Part shown: positions 1-6,070 of the stretch, one piece after another
How positions within the stretch are numbered: position 1 is the first letter of the stretch
Layout: every line of letters begins with the position of its first letter
DNA from: CAYYWV01 sp964475385
GTDB taxonomy: Bacteria; Pseudomonadota; Alphaproteobacteria; JAAXGF01
DNA length: 6,179 nucleotides
Assembly: GCA_964475385.1 (NCBI GenBank)
Contig: CAYYWV010000129.1
Span: 1-6,179 of the forward strand
Reading direction: 5' to 3'
The notes under the pieces: generated by a model
Seen by the model: only the letters and a program-made list of their open reading frames with translations
Databases searched by the model: none
What the model was told of the DNA's origin: nothing
Position numbers and translations under genes: made by a program

Positions 1-401
1 TCGGCTCGTGGATGCGCGAGTACAAGCCCGACTACACCCCGGCCGAGACCGGGCTCGACCGCTTCGTCGATTTCGGCAAGGACGGCTTCATCGGCCGCGA
101 CGCCGCGTTCGCCGAACGCGAATCGCCGCCTTCGCGCCGATTGTGCTGCTTCGTGGTCGACGCGGCCGACGCCGACGTCTGGGCGGACGAGCCGATCTGG
201 AAGGCGGGCAAGGTCGTGGGCTTCGTCACCTCGGGCGGCTACGCCCATTACGTCGGCGAATCGGTGGCGCTCGGTTTCGCGCCGAGCGCGATGATCGCGG
301 ACGGCGAGACCTTCGAGATCGAGATCCTTGGGGAGATGCGCCCCGCCCGCTTGATCACGCGGCCCCTGTTCGATCCCGAGGGCGAGCGCATGCGCGGCTG
401 A
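1..401 (+). CDS. FAD-dependent dimethylglycine/sarcosine dehydrogenase-type protein, C-terminal GcvT-like part (5' truncated by window)
   Basis: An open frame enters from the left edge (first full codon at base 3) and ends at TGA 399-401, leaving about 132 residues. The readable part looks like the end of the aminomethyltransferase (GcvT) module fused to FAD oxidoreductases of the sarcosine/dimethylglycine dehydrogenase family. It has EYKPDYTPAETGLDRFVDF, then KDGFIGRDA, then the C-terminal barrel pattern VGFVTSGGYAHYVGESVALG. Family members oxidatively demethylate N-methylglycines and pass the one-carbon unit to tetrahydrofolate. The FAD domain is outside the window, so the substrate cannot be assigned, and a stand-alone GcvT/YgfZ-like protein cannot be excluded. 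The ATG at base 12 is internal to the domain and is not the true start. The gene converges on the copper cluster and has no evident functional link to it. Confidence 0.85.
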   Translation, partial: GSWMREYKPDYTPAETGLDRFVDFGKDGFIGRDAAFAERESPPSRRLCCFVVDAADADVWADEPIWKAGKVVGFVTSGGYAHYVGESVALGFAPSAMIADGETFEIEILGEMRPARLITRPLFDPEGERMRG

Positions 402-420
402 TCCGCCCCTTCCCCGGAGC

Positions 421-446
421 AGGCGGGCCAGCGCGCGCCTTTCCTC
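421..446 (+). terminator. Weak candidate terminator hairpin between convergent genes
   Basis: In the 53-bp convergent gap (402-454), bases 421-428 (AGGCGGGC) pair with 433-440 (GCGCGCCT) except for one G-G mismatch, leaving a 4-nt loop (429-432). TTTCCTC follows. The T-run is short, so this is only a possible intrinsic terminator for the plus-strand gene. On the minus strand no U-tract follows the stem, and I see no clear terminator for the cytochrome end of the cluster. Confidence 0.3.
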
Positions 447-454
447 GTCGCCCG

Positions 455-982
455 TTACATGACGTGGCGTTCGTAATTGATGCCGTTGGCTTTTTGAAGC
501 TCGCGCACGTAGCGGATGATCGCGAGGATCTCTTCGTCGGCGACCTCCGGCCGCGGGGGCATGTCGCCAAAGTTCCAGTGATGTTGGGGAACGCCCTCGC
601 GAGCAGCGCGCAGGAAGGCGTAATCGCCATGGTGGCCGGGGTTGTAAATCTTATGGACGAACGGCGGGCCGTGACTGGTGCCGGCGGCATTGGCGCCGTG
701 GCAACGGGCGCAATAAGAATCATAAGCCTTCTTTCCCTTGGCGGCTAGCGGCGACAGCGGCGGCACCTTGACATCGACAAGAGCGACATCCTCTTCGGAA
801 GCGCTGTCAGATCGCAGGCTATTCCAGGCCATCGCGCCGAGGCCGAGCACGAGAAACGACACCACAAACAAGGCCGGCAAGCGATCGGTGAGCTTTCGCT
901 TGCCGGCTTTTCCCTTCACGCGCCGGCCCTGCTTATCGTGGCCGGCCGAGCGTTTTTTTTCAGATTTCCGCCGTTTCGGCAT
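455..982 (-). CDS. Membrane-anchored class I c-type cytochrome, His-rich, last gene of the copper cluster
   Basis: The 175-residue protein has a strongly basic N-tail (residues 1-35, many Lys/Arg), one hydrophobic helix (about 36-53) and then a periplasmic mono-haem domain. By the positive-inside rule the tail is cytoplasmic. Haem attachment is C91-A-R-C94-H95, and the likely distal ligand is M141 in FGDMPP. The C-terminal helix (about 149-163) is typical of class I cytochromes c. It is therefore expected to carry electrons between membrane partners in the periplasm. Histidines are unusually common in the haem domain: H104, H110, H117-H118 and H134-H135. The start is set by GTGAGGAAAAC just before ATG. 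It follows the Rieske gene after 93 bp in the same direction. It is not cytochrome c1: it is too short, and the c1 fold and C-terminal anchor are absent. Assignment as a cytochrome c is firm; the specific role in copper handling is inferred from context. Confidence 0.9.
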   Translation of the reverse strand: MPKRRKSEKKRSAGHDKQGRRVKGKAGKRKLTDRLPALFVVSFLVLGLGAMAWNSLRSDSASEEDVALVDVKVPPLSPLAAKGKKAYDSYCARCHGANAAGTSHGPPFVHKIYNPGHHGDYAFLRAAREGVPQHHWNFGDMPPRPEVADEEILAIIRYVRELQKANGINYERHVM

Positions 983-1075
983 GTTTTCCTCACAAGACTA
1001 CCCAGCCGGCTTGAGCGCGGACTCAATCTGGCTTGATCGATCAGTGACCGGCGCTTCGAAAAATTGGACGTCGGA
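983..1075 (-). other. Intercistronic spacer with short palindromes (Rieske to cytochrome c)
   Basis: This 93-bp gap is the second longest inside the cluster. It holds a perfect 10-bp palindrome TGATCGATCA (1034-1043) and a 5-bp stem TTGAG/CTCAA with a 6-nt loop (1011-1026). I found no convincing -35/-10 pair and no U-tract, so read-through from the Rieske gene is the simplest view. The structures could mark RNA processing or a weak protein site. Confidence 0.3.
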
Positions 1076-1702
1076 TCATGCCTTAAAGACGCCGCCCTTC
1101 TTCCCGCTGAACGGAACCCATTTCTCATCGGCCACGCCAAGCCGGACGATCCCGTCGTCTACGAACTTATACGGCAGCAACCAGAGGTTCTCCGGCGCGG
1201 GGCCGCGACGGACCCGACCAGCGACGTCGTAGATCGAACCGTGGCAAGGACAGAACCAGCCTCCCCAAGGACCGCGGGGGTCGGTCTCTTTCTGGCCGAG
1301 CGGGATACAGCCGAGATGCGTGCAGATCCCGGTGACGATAAGCCATTCCGGATTCTGGACCCGAGCGGCGTCAGGCTGAGGGTCGATCAGATTGGGGTTG
1401 GCGTCGTCCTTCCTCGCGCGGGCGATTTGCTCGGCCGTGCGGTGAACGATGAACACAGGCTGGCCGCGCCAGATCACGGTGATCCGCTGGCCCGGCGGAA
1501 TCGGACTAAGGTCGACCTCGACGGTCGCCAGCGCGAGCACCTCGGCCGAGGGGTTCATGCTATCAATCAGAGGCCAGATCGCGGCCGCCGCCCCGACCGT
1601 GGCCACCGCCCCGGTCGCGAGATACAGGAAGTCGCGGCGGGTTTCGGTATGCTCCTCCGCGTCTCCGTTCCCAGGACCGGAGATGGTTTCAAGCGTGGTC
1701 AT
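1076..1702 (-). CDS. petA: Ubiquinol-cytochrome c reductase-type Rieske [2Fe-2S] protein without neighbouring cytochrome b
   Basis: The 208-residue protein is a full-length Rieske subunit of the bc1 type. The N-terminus has a Tat-like motif TRRDFL (21-26) followed by a hydrophobic anchor (about 28-48), as in uncleaved bacterial Rieske proteins. A hinge region follows (about 49-60). Cluster box 1 is C127-T-H129-L-G-C132 and box 2 is C151-P-C153-H154. C127, H129, C151 and H154 are the expected [2Fe-2S] ligands, and C132 and C153 the expected disulfide. S156 and Y158, which in the family raise the redox potential by hydrogen bonding, are kept; the residue between them, usually His in bc1 proteins, is I157. 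Such proteins take an electron from quinol and give it to cytochrome c1. In a usual operon petB and petC follow; here they are replaced by a small cytochrome c. The start is supported by GAGAGGATGCC before ATG, 9 bp after the propeller gene's stop, which implies cotranscription. The symbol reflects family, not proven membership of the cell's bc1 complex. Confidence 0.93.
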   Translation of the reverse strand: MTTLETISGPGNGDAEEHTETRRDFLYLATGAVATVGAAAAIWPLIDSMNPSAEVLALATVEVDLSPIPPGQRITVIWRGQPVFIVHRTAEQIARARKDDANPNLIDPQPDAARVQNPEWLIVTGICTHLGCIPLGQKETDPRGPWGGWFCPCHGSIYDVAGRVRRGPAPENLWLLPYKFVDDGIVRLGVADEKWVPFSGKKGGVFKA

Positions 1703-1711
1703 GGCATCCTC

Positions 1712-2770
1712 TCAATCCAGCATGCTGCCATCGCGACCTTCGTCGGCTGCGAACGTGGCCCCCCGCTCCAGGTTCGACTGGTCTGCGCCCCGTTCCGGCA
1801 CAAGGATCACGTGGGGGGCCTTCCAAAGATCGATGGTCGCCAAGGTCTCGAAACTCGTCGGGTCCACAAGCAGAAGCTTGTTCGCCCCGGTATCCCGACC
1901 GACCAACAAGTATCGCCCATCGGGGGTGGCGGTCAGATGCTCGGGACGCTGGCCGACCTCGCGGGTCTTGACGACCGTCCTGGTCCCGGTATCGATCACC
2001 GAGACGTCGGTCTGGCCCCTATTGCCGACGATCACATACCGGCCGTTGTTGGTGATGGCGATGCCGTGGGGGGCTTCCCCGACAGGGATCTTGGCGACGG
2101 CACGGCCCGCTTCGGCGTCGATCACCGTCACGGTGTCTTCGGCATCGTTGGTGACGTAGATTTCCTTTCCGTCGGGGCCGACCACGAGATGACCCATCAT
2201 CGACGTAGCGTCCATGCGGATCGTCTCGACCACGCGCCGGGCCGCAGGGTCGATCACCGCGATCGAGGTTCCCATGCCGAGCGCATAAAGCCGACGACCG
2301 TCAGGCGAAAAAGCGAGATAGAAGGGCGGATCTTCGGTCGGAATCCGCGCGACGACCTCGTTGGTCGCGGTGTCGATAGCGACCACGGTATCGGCGGCCA
2401 CGAACACGGTGCGCCCATCGGGGGCAGCGGTCGCATGGTGCGAGATAGCGCCGATCTCGATAGCGGCGACGGTCTTGCGCGCCCGGGTGTCGACCACCTG
2501 GACCGCGGTCCCGCCCATGCTCGCGGCGTAGATGAACCGGCCATCGGGGGTGATCGCCCCGCCGTGCGGGTTGCCGGGAACCTCGACGCGGGCCACCACC
2601 CGGCGGGCGTCGAGGTCGATCACAGCGAGGCTGTTCGAGCCGTCCATGAGCGCGTAGGCGAGCGCAGGGCTCTTCGCTGCGCCATCGGTCGCGGCTACGG
2701 CCGCAGTCTGCACGCCCGCGCCGAACGCAGCGATGGTCAGGCCGGCGAGAATCGTTCTCCAATATTGCAT
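1712..2770 (-). CDS. Secreted seven-bladed YVTN/YncE-type beta-propeller protein
   Basis: The 352-residue protein has a Sec-type signal peptide (MQYWR, a hydrophobic stretch, then likely cleavage after AVA near residue 26), so the mature protein is periplasmic. The rest is a run of about 42-residue YVTN-type repeats, best read as seven blades. Each blade ends in a V-x-x-I-D type strand (about residues 49-52, 91-94, 130-133, 171-174, 215-218, 257-260 and 300-303). PDG turns occur at 75, 117, 156, 199 and 283, with NNG at 241. Six blades carry a histidine 5-6 residues before that turn (or its equivalent): H69, H111/H112, H194, H235, H278 and H320. In propellers this region tends to face the central channel. 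Related folds include the NosZ copper domain and the NirS haem-d1 domain, but no such identity can be claimed here. The function is unknown; position suggests periplasmic metal binding or a scaffold for the redox proteins that follow. An AAAGGAGA ribosome site lies 8 nt before ATG, 31 bp after copA. Confidence 0.85.
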   Translation of the reverse strand: MQYWRTILAGLTIAAFGAGVQTAAVAATDGAAKSPALAYALMDGSNSLAVIDLDARRVVARVEVPGNPHGGAITPDGRFIYAASMGGTAVQVVDTRARKTVAAIEIGAISHHATAAPDGRTVFVAADTVVAIDTATNEVVARIPTEDPPFYLAFSPDGRRLYALGMGTSIAVIDPAARRVVETIRMDATSMMGHLVVGPDGKEIYVTNDAEDTVTVIDAEAGRAVAKIPVGEAPHGIAITNNGRYVIVGNRGQTDVSVIDTGTRTVVKTREVGQRPEHLTATPDGRYLLVGRDTGANKLLLVDPTSFETLATIDLWKAPHVILVPERGADQSNLERGATFAADEGRDGSMLD

Positions 2771-2801
2771 CGATCGGGTCTCCTTTGGGTTGACCTCGGT
2801 C

Positions 2802-5318
2802 TCAGGCCGGCTGGCCTGCGGTATCGAGGGTAGGCTCGGGACGCGCCACCATAGCGGCGAGCGGGGGCCGGAAGCTCCGCAGCCTCAACGAGTTGGCGAC
2901 GACGAACAGGCTCGAAGCGCTCATCGCGCCGGCCGCAAGGATCGGGTTCAGCAATACGCCGAGCACCGGGTATAGCACGCCTGCGGCGACCGGGATCAAG
3001 GCGATGTTGTAGGCGTAGGCCCAGAAGAAGTTGAGCCAGATGGTCCGCAGCGTCTTCTTCGACAGCCCGACGGCATTGACGATGCCGCGAAGATCGCCCG
3101 ACATCAGGATCACGTCGCCCGCTTCTATGGCGACGTCGGTGCCGGTCCCGATGGCGATGCCGACATCGGCCTGGGCAAGCGCAGGCGCATCGTTGATGCC
3201 ATCGCCAACGAAGGCGACCTTCTTGCCCTCGCCCTGAAGACGGCGAACCTCGGCGGCCTTCTGGTCGGGCAGCACCTCGGCGAGCACCCGGTCGATGCCG
3301 ACCTCGGCGGCGATCGCCTCGGCGGTGGCCCGATTGTCGCCGGTGAGCATGGCGACCTCTAGGCCAAGCGCGTGCAGCGCTTCGACCGCTTCGCGGCTGC
3401 CGTTCTTGAGCGGGTCTGCGACCGCGATCACCGCGACGAGGCGGTCGTCGAGCGCAGCGTAGAGCGGGGTCTTGCCCTGTCGGGCGAGCGCCTCTCCACG
3501 GGCGCGCGCCGTTCCGAGGTCGAGTCCAAGCTTCTCCATGTAGCGGTCGGCGCCCACGTTCAGCTTATGGCCGTCGACCTTGGCCTCGATGCCGTAGCCC
3601 GCTTCGGCCTCGAAGGTGGAGACGGTGGGAAGTTCGAGGCCGCGATCCTCGGCCGCGCGCACGATGGCGTCGGCGATGGGATGCTCGCTCTTGGCCTCCG
3701 CCGCGGCGATCAGCCGCAGGAGATCGTCGGCCTCGGCCCCGGCCTCATCGCGCAGATCCACAAGATCGGTGAGCGCGGGGCGGCCGAGGGTGAGCGTGCC
3801 GGTCTTGTCGAGCACCACGGTGCGCACGCGCGCAAGCATTTCGAGCGCCGCGCCCTTGCGGAACAGAACGCCCATCTCGGCGCCCTTGCCAGTGCTGACC
3901 ATGATCGCGGTCGGGGTCGCAAGCCCCATCGCGCAGGGGCAGGCGATGAGCAGGACCGAGACTGCGGTGACGAAAGCGAAGCTGAGCGCCGGCGCCGGCC
4001 CGAAGGCGAACCAGACGCCGAAGGTGACGGCGGCGATCACGAGCACGATCGGGACGAAGACCGAAGCGATCTTGTCGGCGAGCGCCTGGATCGGCGGCTT
4101 GGAGCTCTGCGCCTCCTCGACCATCTTGATGATCTGGCTGAGCACCGTGTCGGCGCCGACGCGCGTCGCTTCGAGCGTGAACGCGCCGGTCTTGTTGACC
4201 GTGCCGCCGACGACCTCGGCGCCGGGGCCTTTCTCGACCGGAATCGGCTCGCCAGTGATCATCGATTCGTCGACATAGCTCGCACCTTCGATGACCACGC
4301 CGTCGACCGGCAGCCGCTCGCCGGGGCGCACCAGAACCCGGTCGCCGATCACCACTTCCTCGATCGGGATCTCGATCTCGCGACCGTCGCGCAGGACGCG
4401 CGCCGTGCGCGCCTGAAGGGTCATCAGCTTCTTGATCGCCTCCGAGGTCCGGCCCTTGGCGACCGCCTCGAACAGGCGCCCGAGCAGAATCAAGGTGACG
4501 ATCACGCCCGCGGCCTCGAAATAGGTGGTGGCCGACCCTTCGGGGAAGAACTCGGGCACGAGAAGCGCGAGCAGCGAGTAGAAGTAGGCCGCGCTGGTGC
4601 CCAGCATCACCAGGCTGTTCATGCCCGGGTTGAAGTGGCGAAGCTCAACCGCCCCATGGCGAAAGAAGCGCCGTCCGGCATAGAACAGCACCGGGGTTGC
4701 GAGAATCATCTCGATCCACATCCACCCGCGTTCGGGCAGGAACGAGGTCATCACGCTCTCGACCGCCGGCAAGTACCGGATCATCGCGATGATGAACAAC
4801 GGGATGGAAAAGACCGAAGCGAAGATGACGTTGAAACGCAGCTCGGCGATCTCGCGGTCGCGGGCGGCGCGTTCGCGGTCGGCCTCTTCCGCCTCGTCGC
4901 CGATCTCGTGGGCTTGATAGCCCGCCTTGCCGATCGCTTCCGCTATGGCGCTGGGCGTAAGGGAGCCCGCGAGATAGGTGACGCTCGCCTTGCCGGTCGC
5001 AAGGTTCACGTTGGCCTCGACGATACCCGGAAGCGCGTGGACCGCGCGCTCGATCCGACCGACGCAGGATGCGCAGGTCATGCCTTCGACGGCAAGCTCG
5101 CGGCGCTCGACCACCGGCTGATAGCCGGCCTTCTCGACCGCGGCGATGATCGTCCCGAGATCGATTTCGCCATCGTTAAGAGTTACCCGCGCCTTCTCGG
5201 TTGCGAGGTTGACCTCGGCCGCGCGAACGCCCGGGACAGCCTTGAGCGCCCGCTCGATCCGGTTAACGCAGGAGGCGCAGGTCATGCCCTCAACCGGAAA
5301 TGTAATCGTCTGGTCCAT
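2802..5318 (-). CDS. copA: Cu(I)-exporting P1B-type ATPase CopA
   Basis: The 838-residue protein pumps Cu(I) (and probably Ag(I)) from cytoplasm to periplasm using ATP. It has two N-terminal heavy-metal-associated domains with GMTCASC motifs (Cys pairs 14/17 and 82/85). These look like an internal duplication, with near-identical flanks such as VNLAT. Eight membrane helices follow at about 161-181, 199-217, 233-252, 264-284, 417-440, 444-466, 756-778 and 782-810. The actuator domain has TGE (355-357). The ion site has C460-P-C462 in helix 6, Y770-N771 in helix 7 and M799 with S803 in helix 8, the signature of copper (P1B-1) pumps rather than zinc or cobalt pumps. The catalytic domain has D504 in DKTGTLT (phosphorylation), SEHP (544-547), TGDN (659-662) and GDGIND (705-710). 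Length is normal and no lesion is seen. An AAGGAGA site lies about 7 nt before ATG. It is the third gene of the cluster, 107 bp after csoR, and presumably receives copper from CopZ. Confidence 0.97.
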   Translation of the reverse strand: MDQTITFPVEGMTCASCVNRIERALKAVPGVRAAEVNLATEKARVTLNDGEIDLGTIIAAVEKAGYQPVVERRELAVEGMTCASCVGRIERAVHALPGIVEANVNLATGKASVTYLAGSLTPSAIAEAIGKAGYQAHEIGDEAEEADRERAARDREIAELRFNVIFASVFSIPLFIIAMIRYLPAVESVMTSFLPERGWMWIEMILATPVLFYAGRRFFRHGAVELRHFNPGMNSLVMLGTSAAYFYSLLALLVPEFFPEGSATTYFEAAGVIVTLILLGRLFEAVAKGRTSEAIKKLMTLQARTARVLRDGREIEIPIEEVVIGDRVLVRPGERLPVDGVVIEGASYVDESMITGEPIPVEKGPGAEVVGGTVNKTGAFTLEATRVGADTVLSQIIKMVEEAQSSKPPIQALADKIASVFVPIVLVIAAVTFGVWFAFGPAPALSFAFVTAVSVLLIACPCAMGLATPTAIMVSTGKGAEMGVLFRKGAALEMLARVRTVVLDKTGTLTLGRPALTDLVDLRDEAGAEADDLLRLIAAAEAKSEHPIADAIVRAAEDRGLELPTVSTFEAEAGYGIEAKVDGHKLNVGADRYMEKLGLDLGTARARGEALARQGKTPLYAALDDRLVAVIAVADPLKNGSREAVEALHALGLEVAMLTGDNRATAEAIAAEVGIDRVLAEVLPDQKAAEVRRLQGEGKKVAFVGDGINDAPALAQADVGIAIGTGTDVAIEAGDVILMSGDLRGIVNAVGLSKKTLRTIWLNFFWAYAYNIALIPVAAGVLYPVLGVLLNPILAAGAMSASSLFVVANSLRLRSFRPPLAAMVARPEPTLDTAGQPA

Positions 5319-5425
5319 GTTCCGTTCTCCTTATGATGCGCCCTTCAAAGCGCTGCGGTTCTTTCCGGCGCGCCGCACGTCTCTAGCGGGGCGTCAGGAC
5401 CGATGCGTATCTTTATCCGCGGAAC
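5319..5425 (-). other. csoR-copA intercistronic spacer
   Basis: This 107-bp gap has no open frame worth naming and, by eye, no good -35/-10 pair or U-tract terminator on the minus strand. It ends in the strong copA ribosome binding site (AAGGAGA). Transcription through from the copZ promoter is assumed. Confidence 0.4.
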
Positions 5426-5740
5426 TCAACGGTACTTGAGCACTTCCATCAGCTCGTCGACGATCGCGTTCTCATCGCCGCGCTCATGCGCGGTCACCAC
5501 GTGATCGCGGAGATGGCTGCGGAGGATGAGATCCCCGACCTTATCAAGAGCGCCTTCGACGGCCTTGATCTGCTTGAGCACGTCAACGCAGTAGACCGAA
5601 TCGGTCTCGAGCATCCGCAGGATGCCCTCGATATGGCCACGGATCGAAAGGAGGCGGCGGCGCGCGTCCTCGCGCGCCGCGGGATCAAGGCGCAGCACAT
5701 GCCCGCAGCAATCCAAGGCCTCCGTGGTCTGCGCGCTCAT
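5426..5740 (-). CDS. csoR: CsoR/RcnR-family copper-sensing transcriptional repressor
   Basis: This 104-residue, all-helical protein has the CsoR/RcnR (DUF156) pattern: RRRLLSIRGHIEGILRMLE, then YCVDVLKQIKAVEGAL, then LRSHLRDHV. Family members bind DNA as tetramers or octamers and let go when they bind metal. Metal-ligand positions, aligned by spacing, are C51, H76 and H80. Copper CsoR of Mycobacterium has Cys-His-Cys at these places; Cys-His-His occurs in the Thermus copper sensor and also in the Ni/Co sensor RcnR. Two second-shell residues of copper CsoR are kept by spacing, Y50 next to the Cys and E96. RcnR's extra N-terminal His is matched here by D19, which favours copper over nickel/cobalt. 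C11, C12 and H14 in the N-tail are possible extra ligands. Its ATG overlaps the copZ stop (ATGA) and has only a distant GAGG upstream, so translational coupling is likely. It probably represses its own operon through the dyad at 6033-6059. Confidence 0.9.
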   Translation of the reverse strand: MSAQTTEALDCCGHVLRLDPAAREDARRRLLSIRGHIEGILRMLETDSVYCVDVLKQIKAVEGALDKVGDLILRSHLRDHVVTAHERGDENAIVDELMEVLKYR

Positions 5741-5937
5741 GCGACGCGGGCCTCGTAGCCCTCCCCGCGGACCGCTGCGATCAACGCTTCGGCGTCTGCG
5801 TTGCCCGTGACCAGCGCCTCGCCGCGCTCGACGCTCACCTCGGGCACATCCTCGACGCCGGGGATCTTCGCCAACGCCTCGCGCACCGACTTGGCGCAGT
5901 GCTCGCAGGTCATGCCCTCGATCTTGAGATGGATCAT
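5737..5937 (-). CDS. copZ: CopZ-type copper chaperone (single heavy-metal-associated domain)
   Basis: This is a 66-residue protein made of one HMA (ferredoxin-like) domain with GMTCEHC at residues 8-14 (ligands C11 and C14), directly after the first beta strand MIHLKIE. Such proteins carry Cu(I) in the cytoplasm and hand it to the HMA domains of CopA and to CsoR. The start at 5937 is chosen because an ideal AAGGAGG lies 9 nt upstream and the domain begins at once. The frame stays open to an ATG at 6099, but that ATG lies in the -35 hexamer of the promoter and the extra 54 residues show no family similarity. It is the first gene of the cluster and its stop codon overlaps the csoR start by 4 nt (ATGA). 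Confidence 0.93.
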   Translation of the reverse strand: MIHLKIEGMTCEHCAKSVREALAKIPGVEDVPEVSVERGEALVTGNADAEALIAAVRGEGYEARVA

Positions 5938-5946
5938 TGCTTTCTT

Positions 5947-5953
5947 CCTCCTT
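5947..5953 (-). promoter_or_regulatory. copZ ribosome binding site
   Basis: AAGGAGG on the minus strand lies 9 nt before the ATG at 5937. It decides the copZ start, ruling out the upstream in-frame ATG at 6099. Confidence 0.85.
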
Positions 5954-5963
5954 GGTTCGACTT

Positions 5964-6015
5964 CCGCGGAGAGGCGGGCGAGGCCCGGATGCCTCGCTCT
6001 CGCCTCCGATCGCGG
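5964..6015 (-). promoter_or_regulatory. Strong leader hairpin between operator and copZ ribosome site
   Basis: Three nested helices can form in the presumed copZ 5' leader. GCGAGGC (5978-5984) pairs with GCCTCGC (5991-5997) around a 6-nt loop. GAGGCG (5971-5976) pairs with CGCCTC (6001-6006). CCGCG (5964-5968) pairs with CGCGG (6011-6015). Small internal loops separate them, giving 18 base pairs in 52 nt. No U-tract follows on the minus strand, so it is not an intrinsic terminator, and the ribosome site stays outside it. It may stabilise the transcript's 5' end or be a protein or RNA-switch site; no known riboswitch class is recognised. Confidence 0.5.
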
Positions 6016-6032
6016 GTCGTCTTTTCGTGGAC

Positions 6033-6059
6033 TATCCCACCCCACCTGGGGAGGGGGTA
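6033..6059 (-). promoter_or_regulatory. Candidate CsoR operator
   Basis: A C/G-tract dyad is centred at about 6045/6046. The core is CCCCA (6040-6044), CC, TGGGG (6047-6051). The outer arms are TATCCCA (6033-6039) and AGGGGGTA (6052-6059), which match with one bulged base and a G-T pair. The form (TA, C-tract, G-tract, TA) is that known for CsoR/RcnR-family operators and resembles the Mycobacterium CsoR site as I recall it. It lies just downstream of the predicted transcription start, where bound CsoR would block RNA polymerase. Confidence 0.75.
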
Positions 6060-6070
6060 AGCGCGAAGGG

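Noticed and set aside
8..748. Plus-strand open frame of 246 codons overlapping the left-edge gene
   Set aside because: The first half is Arg-rich and out of frame with the dehydrogenase domain; the second half is antisense to the cytochrome gene.
1064..2833. Plus-strand open frame of 589 codons across the propeller and Rieske genes
   Set aside because: It spans two well-supported minus-strand genes and their junction, has Asp/Arg/Gly/His-rich composition and shows no family similarity.
3372..5336. Plus-strand open frame of 654 codons opposite copA
   Set aside because: It is the exact antisense of copA, with biased Arg/Asp/His/Gly/Ala content and no recognisable domain. The copA frame has every catalytic motif. 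Long antisense frames are expected in G+C-rich genes.
5964..6015. Intrinsic terminator or attenuator in the copZ leader
   Set aside because: The stem is strong but no U-tract follows on the minus strand, so intrinsic termination is unlikely.
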